Shown: positions 54,450 to 62,269 of the stretch, one piece after another
Layout: the number at the start of each line of letters is the position of its first letter
Position numbering within the stretch: the stretch's first letter is position 1
Assembly: GCA_050331455.1 (NCBI GenBank)
Contig: JBHJGV010000052.1
Span: 43,432-107,431 of the forward strand
Direction: 5' to 3'
DNA: 64,000 nt
From: CAYUYV01 sp050331455
GTDB taxonomy: Bacteria > Pseudomonadota > Alphaproteobacteria > JAJFIK01
The notes under the pieces: model-generated
Databases searched by the model: none
Told to the model about the DNA's origin: nothing
What the model saw: the letters and a program-made list of their open reading frames with translations, nothing else
Program-made: the position numbers and the translations under genes

Positions 54450-54913
54450 CGGATCTGACCCATTTCACCGATGCAGGCGCGGCCCAGATGGTGGATGTGG
54501 GCGCCAAGCCGGTGACAGACCGGCGGGCGCTCGCCATGGGCCGGATCCATGTGGCGCCGCAAACTCTTTCCGCCATCGAGGGCGGCACGGCCAAGAAAGG
54601 CGACGTTCTGGGCGTGGCGCGGCTTGCCGGCATCATGGCGGCCAAGCGGACCGCGGATCTCATTCCTTTGTGTCACCCGCTGCCCCTGTCCAAGATCACC
54701 CTGGATCTCGCCCCTGATGCCGCCGCCGGCACTGTGGACATCACTGCGGAGGTGCGTGTCACGGGCCGAACGGGCGTGGAAATGGAGGCCTTGACGGCCG
54801 TCTCGGTCGCGGCCCTGACCGTCTACGACATGGTCAAGGCCATCGACAAGACCATGCGGATCGGGGACATCCGGCTGGTCGAAAAGGAAGGCGGGACATC
54901 CAGCCGGGTCTGA
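54446..54913 (+). CDS. moaC: cyclic pyranopterin monophosphate synthase
   Basis: Molybdenum cofactor enzyme (155 aa) that forms cyclic pyranopterin monophosphate with MoaA. Conserved features are KKGDVLGVARLAGIMAAKRT, the active-site LCHPLPLS and MEALTAVSVAALTVYDMVKA. ATG overlaps the trpC stop. In many alphaproteobacteria moaC follows trpC and is followed by moeA; here the next gene is fabI on the other strand, so moeA is absent from this spot. Confidence 0.96.
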   Translation: MTDLTHFTDAGAAQMVDVGAKPVTDRRALAMGRIHVAPQTLSAIEGGTAKKGDVLGVARLAGIMAAKRTADLIPLCHPLPLSKITLDLAPDAAAGTVDITAEVRVTGRTGVEMEALTAVSVAALTVYDMVKAIDKTMRIGDIRLVEKEGGTSSRV

Positions 54914-54934
54914 TCGTTCCTCGGATATGAGCCG

Positions 54935-55699
54935 TCAACTGACGATGTTGTAGCCGCCGTCGATATGGTGGATACCGCCGGTGACATTGAAGGCCTCATT
55001 GCTGGCCAGAAAGGCCGCATAGGCGCCGACATCCTCGATGGTGGCCAGATGATGGGTCGGCGCGCGCCCGGCGGCATCGGCCAGCATGTCGTCGAGGTCC
55101 TTCAGGCCGCTCGCCGCCCGGGTCTTGAGCGGGCCCGGCGACAGGGCGTGGACGGAAATTCCCTTCGGGCCCAGTTCCGCCGCCACATAGCGGGTGACGG
55201 ACTCGAGCGCCGCCTTCACCGGACCCATGATGTTGTAATTCTCAACCACTTTCTCCGATCCGTAGAAGGTCACGGTCATGCAGGTGCCGCCATTGGGCAT
55301 GAGGGGCTCGGCCCGGCGGATGAGCCGCAGATAGGAATGGACCGAAATGTCCATGGCCTGCATGAAGCCTTCGCGGGAGCAGTCGACCACCCGGCCGTGA
55401 AGATCGTCCCGGGGGCAGAAGGCCACGGCGTGCAACAGGGCATCAAGCCGGCCCCAGCGGCGGGCGATTTCCGCAAACAGGGCATCCATTTGCGCGTCTT
55501 CGCCCACGTCGAGGGGCATGATCATCTCAGCATCGAGCCGCTCGGCCAGCGGCCGCACATACTGTTCGGCCTTCTCATTCAGATATGTGATCGCCAGGTC
55601 CGCACCCTGGGCCCGAAAGGCTTTCGCGCAGCCCCAGGCAATGGACTGGTCATTGGCCACACCGACAACAAGGATTTTCTTGCCCGACAAGGAAAACAT
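54935..55699 (-). CDS. fabI: enoyl-[acyl-carrier-protein] reductase (FabI)
   Basis: SDR-fold enzyme (254 aa) that reduces the trans-2-enoyl-ACP in the last step of fatty-acid elongation. It starts with the FabI-type ILVVGVANDQSIAWGCAKAF, has AFCPRDDL, and the catalytic Tyr-Lys as YNIMGPVKAALE. The GLKDLDDML and PTHHLATIEDVG stretches are also typical. ATG at 55699 follows GGAGAG. It is convergent with moaC and stands as a single gene; FabI is the triclosan/isoniazid-type target class. Confidence 0.93.
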   Translation of the reverse strand: MFSLSGKKILVVGVANDQSIAWGCAKAFRAQGADLAITYLNEKAEQYVRPLAERLDAEMIMPLDVGEDAQMDALFAEIARRWGRLDALLHAVAFCPRDDLHGRVVDCSREGFMQAMDISVHSYLRLIRRAEPLMPNGGTCMTVTFYGSEKVVENYNIMGPVKAALESVTRYVAAELGPKGISVHALSPGPLKTRAASGLKDLDDMLADAAGRAPTHHLATIEDVGAYAAFLASNEAFNVTGGIHHIDGGYNIVS

Positions 55700-56134
55700 G
55701 TCCGTCTCTCCATCGGAAAAAACAAAGACTTGATTGGTTTTTCTTGACTTTGGGCAGCGCCACCTTCGACCCAGCCTGGGCCTATGTTTACGGCCCCCTT
55801 TCTTGTGGGTCCATGGCCTTTCGCGAGGGTGCCAGGGGCAGCGCTCTGTTAGCCCTTGGATCGGGCTCGACCGGATTGCGCCCCGAAGGTCGGATCGACA
55901 CCCGGCATTAATCCGTGTACGCGTACCCCTTCATTCATCGGCCGGTGTTGTGCGGGACCGATCAAGCCGATTTTGGCGGGGAATGTCCGCTTAAACGGTG
56001 TTCCTGTCCTTCCGGTCGGGAATTTCTTTCATGCACTCTCTGGGACATTTGCGCGGGCCGTGTTGGCAAACTGCGGATCGGTCCACCACCTTGGCCGAGG
56101 TGCAAAGCCTGCGTGAACGGGGGCGGGGATAGAC
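55700..56134. other. 435-bp divergent gap between fabI and pqiA-like genes, no gene
   Basis: An AT-rich block at about 55715-55752 just upstream of fabI is the likely promoter region of that gene. GTACGCGTAC at 55917-55926 is a short palindrome. No gene-like frame or RNA gene is seen. Confidence 0.45.
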
Positions 56135-56788
56135 ATGACACTGGGCAATGAGCACGCGCGGCGGCGCCATATCGAGGCGCTTAACGCCCAATACATGGCG
56201 TGCCCGGTTTGTGACGCCTTGTGGAAACGGACGACCTTGGCGTCGGGTGAGCGCGCCCGATGCGGCCGTTGCCACGCGGTGATCCTGACCAACAAGACCA
56301 GGAGTGCCGAGCGCACCGTCGCCCTGATGATCGCCAGTTTGGTCCTTTATGCAGTTGCCGTGGCCTTCCCTTTCATGCGCATGGAGGAGGCGGGCCTCTC
56401 GAACGAGATTTCGATTGTCGATGCCGTGTGGGTTCTCTGGGATAACGGCATGCCCGGGATCGCCGTCGTCTGCGCCTGCTTCATCCTGTTGTTCCCCCTG
56501 GTGCGCATTCTTTTGCTTTTGTATTTGGGCGGCGTGCTTCAGGCGCAGCGCGAGACAGGCCAATCCCATGCCCTGTCTTTCCGGTTTGCCCAGACCATCG
56601 AGCCATGGACCATGGCGGAGATTTTCATGATCGGTGTGATCGTTTCGCTGGTGAAGGTGGGCGCCATGGCGGATATAACGCTCGGCCCTGCCTTCTGGGC
56701 CATGGGGGCCTTGATCGTGTTGCTGGCCATGGGGGCCTCGGCCGTCTGCCGGGACACCATCTGGCAAGACATCAGGCGCACGGCATGA
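56135..56788 (+). CDS. PqiA-family membrane protein, N-terminal half
   Basis: Paraquat-inducible protein A domain (217 aa). It has a cytoplasmic N-terminal zinc-ribbon-like pair of CxxC (CPVCD, CGRC) followed by four membrane segments. The E. coli PqiA protein holds two such units in one chain; here the halves are separate genes. The TGA overlaps the ATG of the second half (ATGA). PqiA works with PqiB and PqiC in envelope lipid transport. ATG at 56135. Confidence 0.88.
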   Translation: MTLGNEHARRRHIEALNAQYMACPVCDALWKRTTLASGERARCGRCHAVILTNKTRSAERTVALMIASLVLYAVAVAFPFMRMEEAGLSNEISIVDAVWVLWDNGMPGIAVVCACFILLFPLVRILLLLYLGGVLQAQRETGQSHALSFRFAQTIEPWTMAEIFMIGVIVSLVKVGAMADITLGPAFWAMGALIVLLAMGASAVCRDTIWQDIRRTA

Positions 56789-57423
56789 TCCGCGCGAAGG
56801 ACAAAGGGCTTGCCCTGTGCCGCACCTGCCGGACCCTGACCGATCATCCGGGCGAGCGATGCATCGTGTGCGGAACGCCAACGAGCCTGCGTGATCCGTT
56901 CAGTCTGCAACGGGTCTGGGCCTTTTGGATTGCGGGCGTGATTGCCTATATCCCGGGCAACCTCCTGCCCATCATGATCACCAAAACCGTCGCCGAGGAC
57001 AGCGGTTCAACGATCATGGGCGGCGTGATCACCCTGGTCCACTACGAAAGTTATGCCATTGCCGCGGTGATCTTCCTGGCCAGCGTCGTGGTTCCGGTTT
57101 CGAAATTCGTCGTCATTGCATGGCTCGCCCTGTCCATTCAGCGGCGCTGGAACATCAGCCAACACCAGCAGCACCTGGCCCATGAGCTTGTTGAGTTCAT
57201 CGGCCGGTGGTCGATGGTCGACGTGTTCGTCGTGGCGGCTCTCGCGGCGCTGATCCAGATCAAGGGGCTGATCGAGATCCTCCCGGGACCCGGTGTCGAT
57301 GCCTTCGCCATTTCCGTCATTCTGACCATGATGTCCGCCATGAGTCTGGATCCGAGATTGATCTGGGACCTTGACCTCGACGAACGGGGGGACGAGCAGG
57401 GGGAGACCATCCGTGTCCCATGA
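56785..57423 (+). CDS. PqiA-family membrane protein, C-terminal half
   Basis: Second PqiA unit of 212 aa, again with two CxxC pairs at the N-terminus (CRTCR, CIVCG), then membrane segments with PGNLLPIMITK, YESYAIAAVIFLASVVVP and the FIGRWSMVDVFVVA helix. Coupled to the first half by ATGA. Its stop overlaps the GTG of the pqiB-like gene by 11 nt. The two halves probably form the inner-membrane part of a Pqi-type system. Confidence 0.88.
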   Translation: MIRAKDKGLALCRTCRTLTDHPGERCIVCGTPTSLRDPFSLQRVWAFWIAGVIAYIPGNLLPIMITKTVAEDSGSTIMGGVITLVHYESYAIAAVIFLASVVVPVSKFVVIAWLALSIQRRWNISQHQQHLAHELVEFIGRWSMVDVFVVAALAALIQIKGLIEILPGPGVDAFAISVILTMMSAMSLDPRLIWDLDLDERGDEQGETIRVP

Positions 57424-59050
57424 AGATATTGCTGCGGCCGATATTGAACAGGCGCGTGTGCGCCGGATCTCCTCGGTCTGGATCGTACCTGTCCTCGCCG
57501 CCGTTATCGGAGCAATTGTGGCTTGGCAGTCCTTTGCCGATCAGGGGCCCCTGGTTGAAATCACTTTTTCCAAGGGCCATGGCATCGAGGCGGGCAAGAC
57601 CGAAATCAAGCACAACGATGTGGTCGTCGGGCTGGTGGAGGATGTGACCTTCACGGAGGGTCTTGATGGTGTGCTGGTCAAGGCCCGCATGGACAAGGTC
57701 GTGGCCCCTTATCTGGGCGAGACGACGGATTTCTGGATCGTCGGGGCCACGATTTCCGGGACTGATCTATCCGGTCTCGGGACGCTGCTCTCCGGCTCCT
57801 ATATCGAGGTCGACTGGGCCGAACAGGCGAGCGGGCGCAAGACACGTTTTGAAGGGTTGGACGTGCGCCCTCTCACGCCGCCGGGTGCCAAGGGGCGCCA
57901 CTTCAATCTGCGCAGCGAGACCGCAGGGTCCATTACGGTGGGCTCGCCGGTGTTCTACCGCAAGATCCGTGTGGGTCAGGTCGAGGGTCGTCATCTGGCG
58001 GAAGACTTCAGCCATGTCATCTATGACGCCTTTATCGAAGCGCCCTATGACAGCCTTCTGAGCCCGGCGACAAATTTCTGGAACGTTTCCGGCGTTCGCG
58101 TCGATGCGGGAGCGAACGGTTTGTCGGTGCAGTTGGAATCCCTTGAGGCCTTGCTCGTCGGCGGTATTGCCTTCGGAAATGTGGGCCTGTCGGTCGGCAC
58201 CGTTTCCTTGCCCGACGACGTCATCTTCCCAATCTACCCCAGCCGCGAGGCAGCCGAAGAAAGCCAGTTCGATGCCATCGCAGGGGAGGGCTTTTTGTTC
58301 ATGGCGCTGTTCGACGACTCTGTCGAGGGGCTCGAGCGCGGCGCCCCCATCGAATGGCAGGGGATTCGGGTCGGCAGTGTCCGGGACGTCGTGCTCGAAA
58401 TGGGGGAAACGCCCACGGACAGGCAGCGGGTCTATGTGGTACTCGAAATCCAGCCCGGTCGGATCGGCCTGCAGGACGTGCCTCCCGAGAATGTCCGGCT
58501 TGCGATGGAGTCGTGGGTGGCGACCGGCATGCGGGTTCAACTCGCCACGGGGAACATTCTTTCGGGCAAGAAGCTGGTCAAATTCGTTGACGGCATCGGC
58601 AAGGACGATGCCATGATCGATTTCGAGGCCGTGCCCTATCCGGCGATGCCGACGGCACCGTCCGAACTGGGCGCACTCGCCCAGAATGTGGAGCAGATCA
58701 TTGCCAATGTCTCGGAACTGCCCCTCGATGATCTGGCCCGCTCCGTGATCGATCTCCTCGAGAACACCGATGCCCTGATCGCCAATCCGGACACGAAAAG
58801 GCTCCTCAAGTCCTTTGCCGGAACGGCGGAAAATCTGGAGGCGGCAAGTGTGGATTTCCCCAAGCTGATCGCCAGCCTGAACCAGATCGCCGATGCGGGC
58901 GAAAGCACCCTGTCCGGACTGTCGCCGAACTCGGAACTTTATGCGGATCTCTCGGGTGCTTTACGGAACCTGCGGGATGCATCGCGCTCCCTTGCGGCCC
59001 TGGCCGCCGTTCTTGAACAAAATCCCAATGCGATCATCACGGGACGGTAA
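57413..59050 (+). CDS. pqiB: PqiB-like MCE-domain protein
   Basis: Periplasmic tunnel-forming protein (545 aa, close to the 546 aa of E. coli PqiB). One N-terminal membrane anchor (about 18-38) is followed by three MCE domains (about 45-110, 160-225, 275-350), each with a Gly-rich strand such as LVGGIAFGNVGL. A long helical, Ala/Leu-rich C-terminus follows. Such proteins bridge inner and outer membrane to move lipids. GTG at 57413 with GGGGGAG 6 nt upstream is preferred over an in-frame TTG at 57371. Part of pqiA1-pqiA2-pqiB-pqiC. Confidence 0.9.
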   Translation: MSHEDIAAADIEQARVRRISSVWIVPVLAAVIGAIVAWQSFADQGPLVEITFSKGHGIEAGKTEIKHNDVVVGLVEDVTFTEGLDGVLVKARMDKVVAPYLGETTDFWIVGATISGTDLSGLGTLLSGSYIEVDWAEQASGRKTRFEGLDVRPLTPPGAKGRHFNLRSETAGSITVGSPVFYRKIRVGQVEGRHLAEDFSHVIYDAFIEAPYDSLLSPATNFWNVSGVRVDAGANGLSVQLESLEALLVGGIAFGNVGLSVGTVSLPDDVIFPIYPSREAAEESQFDAIAGEGFLFMALFDDSVEGLERGAPIEWQGIRVGSVRDVVLEMGETPTDRQRVYVVLEIQPGRIGLQDVPPENVRLAMESWVATGMRVQLATGNILSGKKLVKFVDGIGKDDAMIDFEAVPYPAMPTAPSELGALAQNVEQIIANVSELPLDDLARSVIDLLENTDALIANPDTKRLLKSFAGTAENLEAASVDFPKLIASLNQIADAGESTLSGLSPNSELYADLSGALRNLRDASRSLAALAAVLEQNPNAIITGR

Positions 59051-59053
59051 GTC

Positions 59054-59650
59054 ATGAAAACCCTGACAGGCCTTGCGGTCGCCCTTTTGCTTCTGGCCGG
59101 TTGCGGTGGCGGTCCGGATCCGGACTACTATATTCTGGGCGGAAACACCGCCAATCCTGCACCCATCAGTGTGCCGGACCGTATCGGCCTCGCCGAAGTC
59201 GCGCTGCCCTCTTATGCCCGCAAGGATGCCATCGCCACCCGTGAGGGGGCCCACCGGGTCGTCCGGGACGATGGCCATCGCTGGGCCTCGCCGCCGGCGG
59301 AGATGCTGACAGCGGCCCTTGGCCGACGTCTGGAAGACAAGACCGGAGCGTCTGTCATCGCCCGGCCTTTCCCCCGGGGAGTGGATCCGACCATTCAGGT
59401 AAAGGTCGCTTTCGCCCATCTTCTGCGCACGGAAGACGGGGGCGTCGAGATGGCCGGGCAGGTCGTGGTTCTGCATCACGGAACGGACGGGCCGGCCCAT
59501 GTGGAGCGGTTCGCCATGACCCTGCCTGCCCGGGGCGTGACCTATGAGGATTATATGGCTAGCGTGAGCCAGGGTCTCGACCGGCTGAGCGATACCATTG
59601 CCGTCATAGTCCGCCGGATGCCACAAATCCGCCAGACACCGCAGGGATAA
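59054..59650 (+). CDS. pqiC: PqiC-like/ABC-type auxiliary lipoprotein
   Basis: The 198-aa lipoprotein has a lipobox LLLLAGC (Cys17) and PqiC-family features PDYYILGG, GLAEVALPSYARKDAI, HRWASPPAEMLTAAL and VRRM. In E. coli PqiC sits at the outer membrane and caps the PqiB tunnel. It starts 3 nt after the pqiB stop, so it is the last gene of the operon. A GC dyad (CGGAGCGG at 59652-59659 with CCGCTCCG at 59682-59689) follows the stop but has no T-run. Confidence 0.87.
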   Translation: MKTLTGLAVALLLLAGCGGGPDPDYYILGGNTANPAPISVPDRIGLAEVALPSYARKDAIATREGAHRVVRDDGHRWASPPAEMLTAALGRRLEDKTGASVIARPFPRGVDPTIQVKVAFAHLLRTEDGGVEMAGQVVVLHHGTDGPAHVERFAMTLPARGVTYEDYMASVSQGLDRLSDTIAVIVRRMPQIRQTPQG

Positions 59651-59651
59651 G

Positions 59652-59689
59652 CGGAGCGGTCGCAGGGCCCGTTTAAACCGGCCGCTCCG
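59652..59689. other. 8-bp GC dyad after the pqi operon
   Basis: CGGAGCGG and CCGCTCCG are separated by 22 nt in the convergent gap between pqiC and the PhoD-type gene. It may help end transcription from either side, but the T-run of a standard terminator is missing. Confidence 0.3.
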
Positions 59690-59771
59690 ATCCATCCGAC
59701 CAGGCTGTATTGTATGGAGCGGGCATCGCTGGCGGGTTTGACCCTGCCAGCCATGCCATCACTGAAGATGC

Positions 59772-61661
59772 TCAGCCCGCCTCCATGGCCTTGCCGCGAG
59801 GGACGATCCAGGTGCTGACGGTTTGGGCTTCGAAGGCCCTTTTCGTCACGTCACTGACGGCGATCAATTCGGCGCGCGCCTCATCCTTGGTCAGGGTCAG
59901 GAGAACATAACCGCGCGCGTCCACATTGTTGTAGCGCACGCCCGGATTGGCCTTTTCGAACAGCGCGCCCAGACCATCCTTCATGCCGAAAAAGTCGCCG
60001 ACACCGGGGGAGGAGACCGACGTGACGCCAAACTCCACACCGGCGCGGGCGCCGCTCGGTGCGGTAAGGTCATTGGCCCAGAAGGCGTGGGTGTCGCCGG
60101 TCAGCACCACCACATCGCTGTCCGTGGCGGCGAAGGCCTCGAGCAGCCGGTCGCGCTGGGCGCTGTAGCCGTTCCACGCATCCGTGTTCCAGGGCAGGCC
60201 CAGCTTGGTAACGGCGAAGAACGGGCCGAGTGCGGGAATCTGCTTCACGGCGCGGGCTTTAGCCTCGGCGCTCAGGCCTTCATCCAGATCCGGCGTTTCC
60301 ACGGGCGCCATGATCACCTGATTGGCGATGACGGACCAGGGCACGCCGTCACGGCCGGTCCGGGTGAGGGTGTCCGTGACGAAGGATTCTTCCGCCGGCG
60401 GCATCATCTGGCGCGCGCCATCGGCCAAAATCTCTTCTCGGAACGTCTTCGTGTTGGGAAGGAAGATCACGCCTTCAGGCAGGTTGCGCGGGTCCAGCGC
60501 CGTGATCCTGTCATAGTCCAGAATCGGCTTGGGCCGCCCGCCGGTCATGTCGAAGGGGGTGCGGATGGTGCGCACCACGGACGGATCGAGGGCCGCCAGG
60601 GCCGCCGGATCCAGGATGGGCTTGGGATTGTCCGGATCCGTGAAATCGAAGGGGGTCTCGATGAAGGGCAGGTCCGTGAACAGGGAGACCGGCTTGCTGC
60701 GCCCGGACAGGCGAGTCTCGAAGGTCACGAGCCGGGCGAGATCGCCGAAGTCGAAGGCGCGCCAGGTCTCGTAAGGGGCCTTGCCGGGCTCCGGGTCCCG
60801 TGCCGGCATCCATTCGTACCAGGCCTTGAGCGCGGCGGCCTTGCGCGTGGCCCAGTTCCCTTCCGTTTCCGGATCGTGATTTTCGGCCCCGTCCTTCCAG
60901 GAATCATTGGCCGTCTCATGGTCGTCCCAGATGGCGATCCAGGGGGCGGCGGCGTGGGCGGCCTGGAGGTCCGGGTCGGTCCGGTACTGGGCAAAGCGGG
61001 TGCGGTAATCCTCCAGGGTCTGAATTTCCGTCACCGGTTCGACCACGCGGCCGATCTGTGCCGCCACATCGCCGCCATAGCCGGTCGCCCCATATTCATA
61101 GATGTAATCGCCCAGATGGACGATCAGGTCGAGATCCGGTTGCCGGGACAAATGGCGATAGGCATGGAAAAAACCGGCCGGGTAGTTGGAGCAGGAGACC
61201 GCACCGATGCGCAAAGAGTCCAGCGCGCCCTTCGGCAGGGTCCGCATCCGCCCGACAGGGGACAGGACGGCCCCGTGGCGGAAGCGGTAAAAATAATCCG
61301 TGCCTGGCTCAAGGCCATCCACCACCAGCTTGACGGTGAAATCGACACTCGAGTCGGTCTTGCGCTCGCCCGTCTTCACGACGCTCTCGAAAGCATCGTC
61401 CGTGGCCAGTTCCCAGCCCACCAGGGGGGCGGCGGCCCGGTCCGTCTTTCCGGCATCGGTCAGCGGCGTCACGCGGGTCCAGATCACAGCCCCATCCGCA
61501 GACGGATCGCCGCTCGCAACACCATGGGTGAAGGCAGCCGCTTTGGGCGCGTCGGCGCCCGCGTTTGCTGCAAAGGCCGTAGAGCTGGCCGCTGTGCCGG
61601 TAAGGCCCGCACCCGCAAGGCCTTTGAACGTATCCCGCCGTGTCCAGAACAGATATCCCAT
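59772..61661 (-). CDS. phoD: PhoD-type alkaline phosphatase family protein
   Basis: Exported phosphodiesterase/phosphatase of the PhoD family (629 aa). A twin-arginine-like start (TRRDTFKGLAGAGLTGT) suggests Tat export with a metal-loaded fold. Core motifs are visible: GVASGDP near residue 45, AVSCSNYPAGFFHAYRHL, LIVHLGDYIYEYGA, AIWDDHETANDSWKDG, VVLTGDTHAFWAND and FGVTSVSSPG. ATG at 61661 has GAGAGGGGAAG upstream; the frame is open further but those codons are repeat-rich and lack homology. Convergent with the pqi operon. Phosphate limitation is the usual inducer; I see no Pho box. Confidence 0.9.
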   Translation of the reverse strand: MGYLFWTRRDTFKGLAGAGLTGTAASSTAFAANAGADAPKAAAFTHGVASGDPSADGAVIWTRVTPLTDAGKTDRAAAPLVGWELATDDAFESVVKTGERKTDSSVDFTVKLVVDGLEPGTDYFYRFRHGAVLSPVGRMRTLPKGALDSLRIGAVSCSNYPAGFFHAYRHLSRQPDLDLIVHLGDYIYEYGATGYGGDVAAQIGRVVEPVTEIQTLEDYRTRFAQYRTDPDLQAAHAAAPWIAIWDDHETANDSWKDGAENHDPETEGNWATRKAAALKAWYEWMPARDPEPGKAPYETWRAFDFGDLARLVTFETRLSGRSKPVSLFTDLPFIETPFDFTDPDNPKPILDPAALAALDPSVVRTIRTPFDMTGGRPKPILDYDRITALDPRNLPEGVIFLPNTKTFREEILADGARQMMPPAEESFVTDTLTRTGRDGVPWSVIANQVIMAPVETPDLDEGLSAEAKARAVKQIPALGPFFAVTKLGLPWNTDAWNGYSAQRDRLLEAFAATDSDVVVLTGDTHAFWANDLTAPSGARAGVEFGVTSVSSPGVGDFFGMKDGLGALFEKANPGVRYNNVDARGYVLLTLTKDEARAELIAVSDVTKRAFEAQTVSTWIVPRGKAMEAG

Positions 61662-61737
61662 CGTGCTTCCCCTCTCGATGGCCCCGGTCTCCGGGGCTTG
61701 GGTCTCTTGGACGTGAGTGTCTCGGGCTTGGACCTTT

Positions 61738-61769
61738 GGGGCCTGAATCTCTCGGGGCCTGAATCTCTC
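61738..61769. repeat. two tandem 16-bp repeats upstream of the PhoD gene
   Basis: GGGGCCTGAATCTCTC occurs twice back to back (61738-61753 and 61754-61769), 77 nt upstream of the phosphatase start. Looser copies of a CTTGG/GGTCTC pattern extend to about 61690. It is contiguous repeat sequence in a promoter region. Confidence 0.7.
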
Positions 61770-61864
61770 AGATCGGGCCCCGCTGCGGCATTCGTGTCGT
61801 ACCCGTGACGCAGTATTGTTCCGTAACCCTTTTCGCGGTATTTTTAAAGGATTGGTGCAACAAC

Positions 61865-61880
61865 AGAAAGGAGGTGATCC
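61865..61880 (+). promoter_or_regulatory. 16-nt perfect extended Shine-Dalgarno
   Basis: AGAAAGGAGGTGATCC is the exact reverse complement of the consensus 3' end of bacterial 16S rRNA (GGATCACCTCCTTTCT). The GGAGG core lies 7 nt before the ATG at 61882, optimal spacing. Ordinary genes here show 4-7 nt of complementarity, so this site is exceptional. Confidence 0.85.
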
Positions 61881-61881
61881 C

Positions 61882-61980
61882 ATGTCAAGTGAGATGCGCT
61901 GTGTCTACGGAACGGTGTCAACGCTTACGCTGACGGTGGAGCAGCCTTCGCTGTTCGGCGGAAAGGTTGGGGGCATCTGA
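61882..61980 (+). CDS. 32-aa small ORF with an exceptional ribosome-binding site
   Basis: Frame of 32 codons: MSSEMRCVYGTVSTLTLTVE is followed by QPSLFGGKVGGI. There is one Cys, no charged cluster and no membrane segment. The peptide has no family I recognise. It is preceded by a 16-nt perfect Shine-Dalgarno and followed 33 nt later by an intrinsic terminator at 62013-62056, so it forms a compact transcription unit in the gap between two minus-strand genes. Either the peptide is made at very high rate, or the RNA itself acts by holding ribosomes. Both are inference. Confidence 0.6.
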   Translation: MSSEMRCVYGTVSTLTLTVEQPSLFGGKVGGI

Positions 61981-62012
61981 ACGGCTCAGCCGTTTCGAGA
62001 CCACCACTCACG

Positions 62013-62056
62013 GAAGGGCATGACCACAGCCTGGTTCATGCCCTTCTTTGTTTTTT
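62013..62056 (+). terminator. rho-independent terminator after the 32-codon ORF
   Basis: GAAGGGCATGA (62013-62023) pairs perfectly with TCATGCCCTTC (62036-62046) across a 12-nt loop and is followed by TTTGTTTTTT. The orientation terminates plus-strand transcription. Confidence 0.85.
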
Positions 62057-62114
62057 GGGCCCTTCTTCGTTTTTGGGCGCTTCTTCTTTTTTAGGCCGTT
62101 CTTCGTTTCGGGGC
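62042..62114. repeat. four tandem degenerate 18-bp repeats
   Basis: Starting in the terminator stem, units of about 18 bp with consensus CCTTCTTCGTTTTTGGGC occur at 62042-62060 (19 bp), 62061-62078, 62079-62096 and 62097-62114. The T-runs are shared by three units and fade in the fourth. On the minus strand the repeats open Lys/Glu-rich frames, but these lack start sites and homology. Confidence 0.75.
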
Positions 62115-62269
62115 CCTGCATTTTCGAACCCGTTTCTGTGGCAGCGTGGACGGCAAAAGCGCAGCGACAGGCGTCTTGCCCCTCCGCATGCCGATAGCCC
62201 ACAAAAAAGAGGCGACCCGAAGGCCGCCTCCATCATCACACAATCATCCCCCGCGTTTGCGGATCGTCC

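Noticed and set aside
59823..61808. Antisense open frame of 661 codons across the PhoD gene
   Set aside because: Low-complexity Gly/His/Arg composition and no domain; the opposite strand encodes a textbook PhoD protein.
61865..61880. Possible 16S rRNA gene fragment on the minus strand
   Set aside because: Only the last 16 nt of the 16S consensus match; the adjacent conserved helix sequence is absent, so it is a ribosome-binding site and not an rRNA remnant.
62008..62239. Two Lys/Glu-rich minus-strand frames over the 18-bp repeats
   Set aside because: They exist only because 18 is a multiple of three; no ribosome site or conserved sequence supports them.
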